NCBI GenBank assembly: GCA_018710945.1 | Contig: DVIW01000006.1 | Coordinates: 34,823 to 98,822 of the forward strand | Direction: 5' to 3' | Source: Candidatus Aphodovivens avistercoris | Lineage (GTDB): Bacteria; Actinomycetota; Coriobacteriia; Coriobacteriales; Eggerthellaceae | Length of the DNA stretch: 64,000 nt | In this document: piece by piece, positions 26,830-34,898 of the stretch | How positions within the stretch are numbered: the stretch's first letter is position 1 | How the letters are laid out: each line of letters starts with the position of its first letter | Position numbers and translations under genes: made by a program | The notes under the pieces: model-generated | What the model was told of the DNA's origin: nothing | Databases searched by the model: none | Seen by the model: only the letters and a program-made list of their open reading frames with translations

Positions 26830-27069
26830 AGCGCACCCTTTCTCGCCCCGCGCCTCGTTCCGTAACTTGTTCATGTTACGCGAAACGCGCATCCCGTTTC
26901 AACAGGCGAAGGCCCAACGAGGCTCTACTTCCGGTTGACTGCCGTATTCCCCTCCTCGTTCGTCAAAGCAGCTTCGAAACGCCGAACCGCCGCAACGGAC
27001 AACGACCCGCAAGCGACAACGCACCGGCGCGCGCAAATGCGGCCGCAGCTGCGATTCGCGACCTTTCCA

Positions 27070-27120
27070 CGCTAATCCGCCAAAACGTGCAGCATCGTCG
27101 CAAGTTTTGACGGATTAGCG
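27070..27120. repeat. Long inverted repeat in the spacer right of the acidic protein gene
   Basis: CGCTAATCCGCCAAAAC (27070-27086) and GTTTTGACGGATTAGCG (27104-27120) are 17-base arms with one mismatch around a 17-base loop. It lies between divergently oriented spacer ends in 26830-27316, where no gene is supported. No T-run directly follows, so it may be a dispersed extragenic palindrome and not a terminator. Confidence 0.6.
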
Positions 27121-27316
27121 CGAGAAGATGCAAGTAGGGACGAGGCGCGCCATGCGTGCTCGCAACCATGGCGCGTCTCCAGCGGACGAGGCGTTCGGCA
27201 CACCTGGAGCGGCGCCCGCTCGTCCGCGACCTCGGCGCGGCGGGCCGATGCGACATGGCAGCTACGGCACGCGCTGACGACCCGCGCGGCACGACAAACG
27301 CCGCCCGCTCGCGCCG

Positions 27317-27664
27317 TCAGCGTAGGATCTTCTCCATCGGCTTGCCGCGGGCCAGCTCGTCTACGAGCTTGTCGAGGTAGCGGGCGTTCTGCTCCACGGG
27401 ATCCTCTATCGCCGCAACGTCCACGCCGCAGATCTTTCCCGTGACGAGGACGCGGTTCGGGTTGAGCTGCGGTGCCTGCGCGAACAGCTCTTCGTAGGTG
27501 ACGCCCGCCTCCAGCTGGCGCGCGAGCCCCTGCCCGTCGTAGCCGGTCAACCAGCAGATGACCTGGTCAATCTCGTCGCGCGTGCGCCCCTTCCGCTCGG
27601 CTTTCTTGACCAGGAGCGGGTAGATGTCGGCGAAAACCATCTCCGGAATCGTCTTTCTGGGCAT
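27317..27664 (-). CDS. DUF2200 domain-containing protein
   Basis: 115 residues. It matches the DUF2200 pattern throughout: PEMVFADIYPLLVKKAERKG, then QVICWLTGYDG, then NPNRVLVTGKICGVDVAAIED and PVEQNARYLDKLVDELARG. The family consists of small single-domain cytoplasmic proteins of unknown function. The gene begins 15 bp after the MFS gene and is probably its co-transcribed partner downstream of feoAB. Confidence 0.88.
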   Translation of the reverse strand: MPRKTIPEMVFADIYPLLVKKAERKGRTRDEIDQVICWLTGYDGQGLARQLEAGVTYEELFAQAPQLNPNRVLVTGKICGVDVAAIEDPVEQNARYLDKLVDELARGKPMEKILR

Positions 27665-27679
27665 GGGCCCCTCCCTCCC

Positions 27680-28990
27680 CTACGCGTCGTCGCGGGACGC
27701 GTACACCACGTTCAGCTCGGCTTCGTCGCGCACCTCGCGCTTGATGATGCGGAAGCACAGCAGCGCCGTCACGGGAATGGCCAGCGCCAGCGCCGCGCCG
27801 AAATCGAAGCTGTACACCGCGCCCAGCGTGTCCACCACGATGCCCGCCACCGTGGGCCCGAACGCCAAGCCGCAGGTGATGCCGGCGTTGATCCAGGTGA
27901 TGGCCTCGGTCAGCTGGTCACCGGGCACCGAGCGCTCGCAAGTGGCGTTCGCCACGATGAGGAACGGCGCATAGGTGAACCCGCCCAGCGTGGCGATGAT
28001 CAGAAGCGACGGCGCCGAGTCGATGAGCATCATCGTGCCGTAGACGCACCCGATGAGCACGGCGAACACCACCAGCTGGCGGTACTGCGGCATCTTCAGG
28101 CGGATCATGCCGAACACGAAGCCCATGAGCATGGAGGCCACCGCCGACACCATCAGCACGACGCTGGCGTAGGTGGTGTCGCCCATCTCCTCGGCGAACG
28201 ACACGGTGCCGGTGTCCAGCACCCCGTAGAACGCGCCCACGAACAGCATCATCGCGAACAGGACGCGCACCACCGCCGAGGTGCGGAACACGCTCTTGCG
28301 GTGCGCGAAGTCCGCGTCCTTCGCCGGGGCAGCAGCTTCCGCAGCGCCTTCCGCCTCGGCGTTCCAGCCGGGATGCGGCTCGGTGGAGCGCGACAGCATC
28401 AGCAGCACGGTGCCCGCCGCGAACATGGCCGCGCCGAACAGCATGCCCGCCGGCGGCGCGATGGCCGAGGCCAGCGCCACGGAAAGCGAGGGGCTGAACA
28501 TGAAGCCGATGTCGTCCAGCACGCCCTCGTAGGAGAACATCGTGCGCATGATGGGCGCGGCGTCGCCCAGCCGGCCCGAGCGGATGAGGTAGGTCCAGCG
28601 CGTGCGCGCAAGCGCCGGCGGGTTCGGCGTGCAGCCCATCAGCACGGCGGCCAGAAACATCATCCATTCCGGCGCATCCAGCGCCACCACGCCGACCATG
28701 CCGCCCACGCCCGCCAGATTCAGAAGCGCCGCCCAGGGCACCACGCGCGACTGCCCGTAGGTGTCCACCAGCTTCGAGATGCGGGGCGCCAAAAAGAACG
28801 TCGCCAGCGCGATGACCGACGATACCAGGCCCGACAGGAAGAACGAGCACCCCGACAGCGAGAGCATGGTGACGGTACCGATGGTGTTCATGTACGGCAG
28901 AAAGCGCATGAGGAAGCAGCCAATGTCGAACGCGTACGCCTCGCGCACGCGCAGGATGGCCTTGTACACGCCGGGGTTGATCGCAGACAC
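27680..28990 (-). CDS. Major facilitator superfamily transporter
   Basis: 436 residues with about twelve hydrophobic segments and a central hydrophilic loop (residues about 195-225). The start is GTG at 28990, supported by AAGGAGGGG directly upstream and by its position 9 bp after the feoB stop. The MFS motif A-like loop after TM2 (APRISKLVDTYGQSRVV) is present. The substrate is not evident. Genomic linkage to feoAB suggests a role connected with iron or with its siderophore-like ligands, but this is only inference. Confidence 0.88.
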   Translation of the reverse strand: MSAINPGVYKAILRVREAYAFDIGCFLMRFLPYMNTIGTVTMLSLSGCSFFLSGLVSSVIALATFFLAPRISKLVDTYGQSRVVPWAALLNLAGVGGMVGVVALDAPEWMMFLAAVLMGCTPNPPALARTRWTYLIRSGRLGDAAPIMRTMFSYEGVLDDIGFMFSPSLSVALASAIAPPAGMLFGAAMFAAGTVLLMLSRSTEPHPGWNAEAEGAAEAAAPAKDADFAHRKSVFRTSAVVRVLFAMMLFVGAFYGVLDTGTVSFAEEMGDTTYASVVLMVSAVASMLMGFVFGMIRLKMPQYRQLVVFAVLIGCVYGTMMLIDSAPSLLIIATLGGFTYAPFLIVANATCERSVPGDQLTEAITWINAGITCGLAFGPTVAGIVVDTLGAVYSFDFGAALALAIPVTALLCFRIIKREVRDEAELNVVYASRDDA

Positions 28991-28999
28991 GGCCCCTCC

Positions 29000-31357
29000 T
29001 TACGCCAGGCCCGCCAGGAGGCCCGCGCTGTGCACAACGAACGCGACGACCCACGCCACCGCCAGCTGGAACAGCGCCACGCCCACGGCCCAGCGGCCGC
29101 CCAGCTCGCGCTTTACCGCGGCCAGCGCTGCGATGCAGGGCGTGTACAGCAGGCAGAACACCAGCAAAGACAGCGCCGCCACAGGCGTCAGCGCCGCCGT
29201 GAGCGCTGCCGCCCCGCCGAACAGCACCGACAGCGTGGACACGACGCTCTCCTTCGCCATGACGCCCGTGATCAGCGCCGTGGAGATGCGCCAATCGCCG
29301 AAGCCCAGCGGCGCGAACACCGGCGCGATGAGGCCCGCGACCACTGCCAGCATGCTGTCCTGCGAGTCGGCCACCACGTTCAGCGTGAAGTCGAAGGTCT
29401 GCAGGAACCAGATGACGATGGTGGCCACGAAGATGACTGTGAACGCGCGCTGCAGGAAGTCCTTCGCCTTGTCCCACAAAAGCCGCCCGACGTTTCCCAT
29501 GCCGGGCAGGCGGTAGTTCGGCAGCTCCATGACGAACGGCACCGCCTCGCCCGAGAACAGGCTTTTCCGCAAAAGCAGCGCCACGAGGATGCCCACGAGG
29601 ATGCCGCCGAAGTACAGCCCCACCATCACGAGCGCGCCGCTTCCCGGGAAGAACGCCGCGGTCAAAAACGCGTAGATGGGCAGCTTCGCCGAGCAGCTCA
29701 TGTAGGGCGTCAGCAGCACCGTCATCTTGCGGTCGCGCTCGGAGGGCAACGTGCGCGACGCCATGACCGAGGGCACCGTGCAGCCGAAGCCGATGAGCAT
29801 CGGCACGATGGAGCGCCCCGACAGCCCGATCTTGCGCAGCAGCTTGTCCATGACGAACGCCACGCGCGCCATGTAGCCCGAATCCTCCAAGATGGACAGG
29901 AAGAAGAACAGCACCACGATGATGGGCACGAACGACACCACGCTGCCCACGCCGTTGAACACGCCGTCGATGACCAGCGATTGCAGCACCTCGTTGACCT
30001 GAGCCGACGACATGGCGCTCGCCGCAAGGTCGGTGAGCCAGCCTATCCCCGCATCAAGCAGCTCCTGAAGCCACGCGCCGATCACATTGAACGTGAGCCA
30101 GAACACCAGCGCCATAATTACCACGAACGCGGGAATCGCCGTGAAGCGCCCGGTGAGGAAGCGGTCGAGCTTCTGGCTGCGCGCATGCTCGCGGCTCTCG
30201 TGAGGCTTCACCACCGTCTGCGCGCATATGCGGTCGATGAAGCTGAAGCGCATTTCGGCGATGGCGGCGGCGCGATCGAGGCCGCGCTCGGCCTCCATCT
30301 GGCAGATGATGTGCTCCAGCGTCTCGCGTTCGTTCCGATCGAGGTCCAGCTTCTCCAGCACCAGCGGGTCGCCCTCCGCTAGCTTGCTGGCGGCGAAGCG
30401 CTTGGGGATGCCCGCGCGGGCGGCGTGATCCTCGATGAGGTGCATGATGGAATGCAGACAGCGATGCACCGCGCCGCCGTGGTCCGCCACGTCGCAGAAG
30501 TCCTGGCGCACGGGGCTTTCCTGGAACTTCGCCACATGGATGGCATGATCTATGAGCTCCGCCGTGCCCTGGTTGCGCACGGCGGCGATGGGCACCACCG
30601 GGATGCCCAGCAGCTCCTCCATCTCGTTCACGCGGATGGCGCCGCCGTTGCCGGCTACCTCGTCCATCATGTTCAGCGCCAGCACCATCGGGATGCCCAG
30701 CTCCATCAGCTGCATGGTCAGGTACAGATTGCGCTCGATGTTGGTGGCGTCCACGATGTTGATGATGCCATGCGGGTGCTCATCCAGAAGGAACTCGCGC
30801 GTGACCACTTCCTCGCTGGTATAGGGCGACATCGAGTAGATGCCCGGCAGGTCGGTGACCAAGGTATCGGGATGCGCCTTGATGGCGCCGTCCTTGCGAT
30901 CCACTGTGACCCCGGGGAAGTTGCCCACATGCTGGTTCGAGCCGGTCAACTGGTTGAACAGCGTGGTCTTGCCGCAGTTCTGGTTGCCGGCAAGCGCGAA
31001 CGTGATCGTCGTGCCGTCGGGCAACGGGGTCTCTGTGGCCTTGTCGTGGAAACGAGCGCCGCCCTCGCCCAAACCGGGATGGCTCAGCGGCGCCCTGCCA
31101 AGCCGCGTCGCCCGCGCATCGTCGGCATCGTGCACGTCGGACACCCGGATCCGCGCTGCATCGTCAAGGCGCAGCGTCAGCTCGTAGCCGTGGATGCTCA
31201 CCTCCACCGGATCGCCCATGGGGGCATGCTTCACCATGGTCACGCTCGCCTGGGGGATGATACCCATATCCAGGAAATGCTGGCGCAACGCCCCTTCGCC
31301 CCCCACCGCCTCGATCGTGGCGGTCTTGCCGATGGGCAGCTCTTTCAATGTGGTCAA
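29000..31357 (-). CDS. feoB: Ferrous iron transporter, FeoA-FeoB fusion
   Basis: 785 residues. Residues 1-75 form a FeoA (SH3-like) domain: LKELPIGKTATIEAVGGEG, then LRQHFLDMGIIPQASVTMV. The FeoB G domain follows, with G1 GNQNCGKTTLFNQLTG, G3 TDLPGIYSMSPY and G4 NMMDE. The C-terminal half has the paired Gate domains with cysteine-containing motifs (GFGCTVPSVMASRTL, MSCSAKLPIYAFL) and about ten membrane helices. It takes up Fe(II) at the plasma membrane. I assign the TTG at 31357 as start because AAGGAG sits 8 bases upstream; an upstream in-frame start at 31438 would add a tail foreign to FeoA. Head of a feoAB-MFS-DUF2200 operon. Confidence 0.95.
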   Translation of the reverse strand: MTTLKELPIGKTATIEAVGGEGALRQHFLDMGIIPQASVTMVKHAPMGDPVEVSIHGYELTLRLDDAARIRVSDVHDADDARATRLGRAPLSHPGLGEGGARFHDKATETPLPDGTTITFALAGNQNCGKTTLFNQLTGSNQHVGNFPGVTVDRKDGAIKAHPDTLVTDLPGIYSMSPYTSEEVVTREFLLDEHPHGIINIVDATNIERNLYLTMQLMELGIPMVLALNMMDEVAGNGGAIRVNEMEELLGIPVVPIAAVRNQGTAELIDHAIHVAKFQESPVRQDFCDVADHGGAVHRCLHSIMHLIEDHAARAGIPKRFAASKLAEGDPLVLEKLDLDRNERETLEHIICQMEAERGLDRAAAIAEMRFSFIDRICAQTVVKPHESREHARSQKLDRFLTGRFTAIPAFVVIMALVFWLTFNVIGAWLQELLDAGIGWLTDLAASAMSSAQVNEVLQSLVIDGVFNGVGSVVSFVPIIVVLFFFLSILEDSGYMARVAFVMDKLLRKIGLSGRSIVPMLIGFGCTVPSVMASRTLPSERDRKMTVLLTPYMSCSAKLPIYAFLTAAFFPGSGALVMVGLYFGGILVGILVALLLRKSLFSGEAVPFVMELPNYRLPGMGNVGRLLWDKAKDFLQRAFTVIFVATIVIWFLQTFDFTLNVVADSQDSMLAVVAGLIAPVFAPLGFGDWRISTALITGVMAKESVVSTLSVLFGGAAALTAALTPVAALSLLVFCLLYTPCIAALAAVKRELGGRWAVGVALFQLAVAWVVAFVVHSAGLLAGLA

Positions 31358-31430
31358 CGTCTCGTCTCCTTGCGAAATACCGTATCTCAACCAACCACTA
31401 TAAAGGTTCTGGGGACCACCTGCACGTGCA

Positions 31431-31613
31431 TCAGACAAAACGCGAAGCTGCTCGCCGTTCGATCGCCTTCGACGGGTCGACGTTTCGCAGAAGCGTTGGA
31501 TTATTGAACAGCGCGCGCACCATGAGGTCGTGGCTTTTCAACTGACCGCACGCACCACACGGCAGATTTTCCAGAAACATATCCAGAAAGCGCCGGTCAG
31601 GCATGGCGCGCAA
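31431..31613 (-). CDS. Small protein of unknown function
   Basis: 60 residues (57 from the internal ATG). It contains LPCGACGQLKSHDLM, with a CxxC pair. Its start overlaps the stop of the gene at 31597-32085, which suggests coupling. Base composition is lower in GC than the genes to the left. No family recognised; it may be a fragment of a decayed gene. Confidence 0.35.
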   Translation of the reverse strand: MRAMPDRRFLDMFLENLPCGACGQLKSHDLMVRALFNNPTLLRNVDPSKAIERRAASRFV

Positions 31614-32085
31614 CGAACCGCAAGAAGTGGTCTATCTGAGCATCGTCGAAGTTGGCAGCATAAGTGTAGTCCACCTCATCTGCGAAAGCGAAATCGAGGG
31701 AACACTCGATCATGGAGGGGTCTACGTAAAGCACGCTGTCGCCGTTGAGGACGAGATCGCTTTTCGCAAGGGGCTCACGCTTGTCCTCCCCGGGGTGGTA
31801 ATTATTCGGGCCGGGGTCTTGGAACAGCTGCCGATAGATGTCGGAAAGTGCCAACGGCGCGAAGGCGTACGCACTGCGTGTCAGAACCTCGACAATTCGC
31901 TGGCTCACTAGATCTGCCTCAACTTCGGTTGTTCGCTTGACGCCTGCAGCTTCGGAAGCAATAGCGGCTAAGAAGGTTTCGCGAACACCGGAAACGCCAA
32001 TAGTGCCTACGCTCTGGGCGTGCTGTCCGGAACCGAAGCGCCCGCCCCCATCGGCGCTTTTCGCCTCGTGCTTGCTGCCCAGCAC
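31597..32085 (-). CDS. Protein of unknown function
   Basis: 162 residues if the GTG at 32085 is used. The C-terminal two thirds reads as a globular protein: VEADLVSQRIVEVLTRSAYA, then LALSDIYRQLFQDPGPNNYH and LVLNGDSVLYVDPSMIECSL. The N-terminus is Gly/Ser-rich and may be non-native. No domain recognised. It lies at the left edge of the lower-GC island with other unrecognised short genes, so transfer or decay is possible. Confidence 0.45.
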   Translation of the reverse strand: MLGSKHEAKSADGGGRFGSGQHAQSVGTIGVSGVRETFLAAIASEAAGVKRTTEVEADLVSQRIVEVLTRSAYAFAPLALSDIYRQLFQDPGPNNYHPGEDKREPLAKSDLVLNGDSVLYVDPSMIECSLDFAFADEVDYTYAANFDDAQIDHFLRFVARHA

Positions 32086-32139
32086 GCTCCATTCGCTTTC
32101 GCGCGCCCGGCAATGCGCCCGTAACGGGACCCCTGTTTC

Positions 32140-32499
32140 CTAGATGCCGCAAACGTCTTCTACATGCTCTTCTGCCAGCTTGCGCGCGTAGGCGTAAGAG
32201 CGCAGCCCGTCGACTTCCTGCAGCCCCATGGCTACGCGCCAGCATTCCTCACACACAGCGGGACTGGTGGTTTCCCGAATGGGCTCGTAGGGGAAATCTG
32301 CGAGGTTGCTGGCAGCCATGAACGCTTCTAGAAAAGCTGGGTTCGCATGAGCCTGATTATAGCGACCGGCAGCTGACGGGATGCGCGACGCGCTTTCGAA
32401 AGGAACCCGCTGCATGCTGCACATTGTTCTAAGACAACCTAGACACTCCTCCGGTACACCAAACGAGTCAAACGCCATATTCGGGCTTTGACAATCCAC
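32140..32499 (-). CDS. Protein of unknown function with paired cysteines
   Basis: 119 residues from GTG at 32499 (112 from the ATG at 32478). It contains VPEECLGCLRTMCSMQRV and SPAVCEECWRVAMGLQ, each with C-x2-C, so a zinc or FeS site is possible. The rest looks helical. No clear RBS. It may form a small operon with the two genes that follow. Family unknown. Confidence 0.45.
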   Translation of the reverse strand: MDCQSPNMAFDSFGVPEECLGCLRTMCSMQRVPFESASRIPSAAGRYNQAHANPAFLEAFMAASNLADFPYEPIRETTSPAVCEECWRVAMGLQEVDGLRSYAYARKLAEEHVEDVCGI

Positions 32500-32546
32500 G
32501 GAAAAGAACTACGAACGCCGTTGGCTATCATGCTTAAGTCGCACCA

Positions 32547-32852
32547 TCAAGCCGTGCAAGAGCATGAAAATGGCAATACGGTAATGAGGGAAAGGGATAT
32601 AACGAGGATAACCGTTTTGCTAAATGCATCGCACGCCGGCCCAATAATCGGCCGCACCAATATGACGGTCATTGCAAAAGCGCCAACACTTATGCCAATT
32701 ACCTGGGCATTCGTACCGAAATCGTACATGTAAATAGGCGCTATCGCTTTCATCATCTGCTGGCTCATAGACTGAAAAAAGATAATGAGAATGAGCCTTA
32801 TGAATGCGGCATTCCGGATGGTCGTCTTGCTATGCTTACGAGTGGCTTTCAT
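32547..32852 (-). pseudogene. Truncated MFS transporter, N-terminal fragment
   Basis: About 101 residues. It begins like an MFS protein, with AAFIRLILIIFFQSMSQQMM, then GISVGAFAMTVILVRPIIGP and CDAFSKT, and covers roughly the first three membrane helices. It then stops at 32547 with no continuation in any frame before the next gene. A full MFS protein has about 400 residues. It starts right after the terminator of the AAHS permease operon. Confidence 0.75.
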
Positions 32853-32867
32853 GCGTATCCAAACTTC

Positions 32868-32900
32868 AGCCCGCGCCGCCAAAGAAAGCGACGCGGGCTG
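32868..32900 (-). terminator. Terminator of the island operon
   Basis: On the minus strand CAGCCCGCGTCG and CGGCGCGGGCTG form a near-perfect stem about 60 bp after the stop of the AAHS permease gene. A short AAGTTTGG tail follows. It separates this operon from the MFS fragment. Confidence 0.65.
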
Positions 32901-32959
32901 CTTCTCCAAACACGATCTAGGTCATACGCCCATGACTAAACCATAGCCGAAGAAAAGAA

Positions 32960-34285
32960 CTAATTCTCCGCTTTCCTCTCCTTGTAGAAGCAGAGGAACA
33001 GAATACCAACAACCAGATAACCGACAGCAATAACGGGGAAGATGACACCCACCGACGTACCGGCAGTAACCATCGAGCCAACAACCGCAGGGCCAACAGC
33101 TCCGCCAAAACGGGCGATTGCGCTTGCCCAACCCACGCCAGTACCACGAATCTCGGTGGGATACGTCATGGTGATGCAGGAATACACGATGTTGTAAACG
33201 CCCGTGGTACCTGCACCCGCTATAACGCACAGGACGATCAGCATAGCATTAGCGGTGACATAACCAAGAGCTGCAATTACGATGGCGATGAAGATGGCCA
33301 AAACGACCACGGTCTTCTTAAAGCCAATTCTGTCGGCTATCCAACCGATGATTGCTGCGGCGGGCAGCGAGCAAAGGTTGAAGAGCAGCAGGAAGAACAG
33401 GCTGTTGCTCAGACCGTATCCACCATAGACCATCAGGCGGGCGAGCCAAGTCTGCATCGAAAAGGACGTGTACATAACGAGGATGAACACAATCCAGAAC
33501 AGAATCGTATAACGTGCCATGCCATTGGTGAACAGGCTCTTGAGCGCCTCTACCACAGACGTGCGCTTCGGCTTATCCTCAGTGCCGAGCATATACTCGT
33601 CGCCCTCTTCCGGTACGAAGTTCGGGTCTGCCGCCGCCAGAACTTTCTGCAGCCTGGCAGTATAACCGCGCTTCACATAATACGTCGTGGATTCAGGCAT
33701 CTTCCAAATAAAGATGGGCATCAGAAGAATCGGGAGCAACGCAACGAAGAACAGCGGACGCCACCCGAACTGCTCCAAGAACCCCATGCAGATAAGCGTA
33801 CTGATGACAGAACCAACCGAGACGCCCGAAATCGCCATGGTGGTGATGAGGGCACGATTCTTCAAAGGCGTGTACTCGGCAATGTAGGTCATGAGAACCG
33901 GCGTGAAACCTGCAAGGCCAACGCCGGAAAGCAGCTTGAAGACGGTCAGTTGCTCGGGGGTTTGGGCAAAACCGATAAGACCCGTGAACAGCGAGTAAAT
34001 CGCGGTGGCGAGCAGGAGCGCCTTCTTGCGGCCGATGATGTCAGACAGCATACCGAAGAAGATGCCGCCAATCATCATTCCATACATGCCAGCGCTGGTG
34101 ATGAAGCCGAGCGTAACGTCTTGGATGCCGGTATCGGCCTGCATGACGGTAAGCGCACCTGCCCAGATGCCCATGTCATAACCATCAAACAGAATCAAGC
34201 AGAAACCAAGAGCAATAACCATCACAAAGAACTTGTTGAGCTTGCTCTCCCCGATTACCTCAGTGATATTGACTTTTCTACTCAT
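32960..34285 (-). CDS. MFS permease, aromatic acid:H+ symporter (AAHS) type
   Basis: 441 residues, twelve membrane helices. AAHS signatures: LILFDGYDMGIWAGAL in TM1 with the conserved DGYD motif, GGIFFGMLSDIIGRKKAL in the TM2-3 loop, and PESTTYYVKRG in the central region. Characterised relatives (PcaK, BenK, MhpT) import benzoate-type or phenylpropionoid acids. Start 34285 follows GGAGGGAGA; a start at 34300 lacks spacing. It is the last gene of the eight-gene operon and offers the best hint that the substrate is a small organic, perhaps aromatic, acid. Confidence 0.9.
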   Translation of the reverse strand: MSRKVNITEVIGESKLNKFFVMVIALGFCLILFDGYDMGIWAGALTVMQADTGIQDVTLGFITSAGMYGMMIGGIFFGMLSDIIGRKKALLLATAIYSLFTGLIGFAQTPEQLTVFKLLSGVGLAGFTPVLMTYIAEYTPLKNRALITTMAISGVSVGSVISTLICMGFLEQFGWRPLFFVALLPILLMPIFIWKMPESTTYYVKRGYTARLQKVLAAADPNFVPEEGDEYMLGTEDKPKRTSVVEALKSLFTNGMARYTILFWIVFILVMYTSFSMQTWLARLMVYGGYGLSNSLFFLLLFNLCSLPAAAIIGWIADRIGFKKTVVVLAIFIAIVIAALGYVTANAMLIVLCVIAGAGTTGVYNIVYSCITMTYPTEIRGTGVGWASAIARFGGAVGPAVVGSMVTAGTSVGVIFPVIAVGYLVVGILFLCFYKERKAEN

Positions 34286-34341
34286 GCAATCTCCCTCCAA
34301 ACAAGCAATTAATCTCCTCCATGGACTTCACGCATCAAGAA

Positions 34342-34785
34342 CTACTCATCTTCTTCACCTTCCTCAACGAACGTCGGCGGGGCTGCAAACTTTTTCTCAG
34401 GAGATATCGCAAAGTGAAAAATGGGCGTATCCACCTCAACGACCCTGAATGGGCAGTGCTTCATTCCCTTGGGGAGATAGATCATGCAGCTCTTGGTCAG
34501 CGTCACCCACTCGTCCTCAAAACGAAACTCGATCACGCCGCCAAGCGATTCGGGATCGTCTTGGTTGGTGCCAAAGAACCCGATAATCTCGTCGGAATCG
34601 CCATGAGCATGATGGGGCGGCCCGTCAAAAGGCTTGTAGTACCAAACGCACTCGATATTGCACGCACCTTCGACCACGTTACTGTCCATGAATGCTATCG
34701 AGCGGCGAATGTCCAAGGGCAGCCGATAGTGCGTCAAATGCTCGGGCCGGGGAGTCGTAACGATGTATTTCCCATAATCACTCAT
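34342..34785 (-). CDS. Small cupin-fold protein
   Basis: 147 residues. Cupin motif 1 is suggested by HHAHGDSDEIIGFFG (residues about 57-71) and motif 2 by LPKGMKHCPFRV (about 104-115), giving candidate ligands His, His, Asp/Glu and His. The N-terminal portion (SDYGKYIVTTPRPEHLTHYR) and the acidic tail are unassigned. It may be a metal-dependent isomerase, lyase or dioxygenase, or a binding protein. It lies between the UGSC-family gene and the permease gene in the same operon. Confidence 0.75.
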   Translation of the reverse strand: MSDYGKYIVTTPRPEHLTHYRLPLDIRRSIAFMDSNVVEGACNIECVWYYKPFDGPPHHAHGDSDEIIGFFGTNQDDPESLGGVIEFRFEDEWVTLTKSCMIYLPKGMKHCPFRVVEVDTPIFHFAISPEKKFAAPPTFVEEGEEDE

Positions 34786-34836
34786 TGCCGATTCCTTTCG
34801 TTATTGGCATTCGATCACTTCGTTCAAACCCCTTAG

Positions 34837-34878
34837 GGGGGGGGTGCGCTGCGGGTTATGGAGGGAAACCCGCAGCGC
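34837..34878. other. Intra-operon hairpin with G9 tract
   Basis: GCGCTGCGGGTT (34846-34857) pairs perfectly with AACCCGCAGCGC (34867-34878) between the UGSC-family gene and the cupin gene. A run of nine G (34837-34844 region on the plus strand, C-run in the transcript) follows the stem on the message. No U-run, so it is more likely an RNA-stability or attenuation element than a full terminator. Confidence 0.55.
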
Positions 34879-34898
34879 CTAGGAAGGATGGTCGGGGA

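Noticed and set aside
28301..30382. Long plus-strand frame opposite the MFS and feoB genes
   Set aside because: Antisense to two well-supported membrane protein genes; His/Arg/Glu-rich, no domain.
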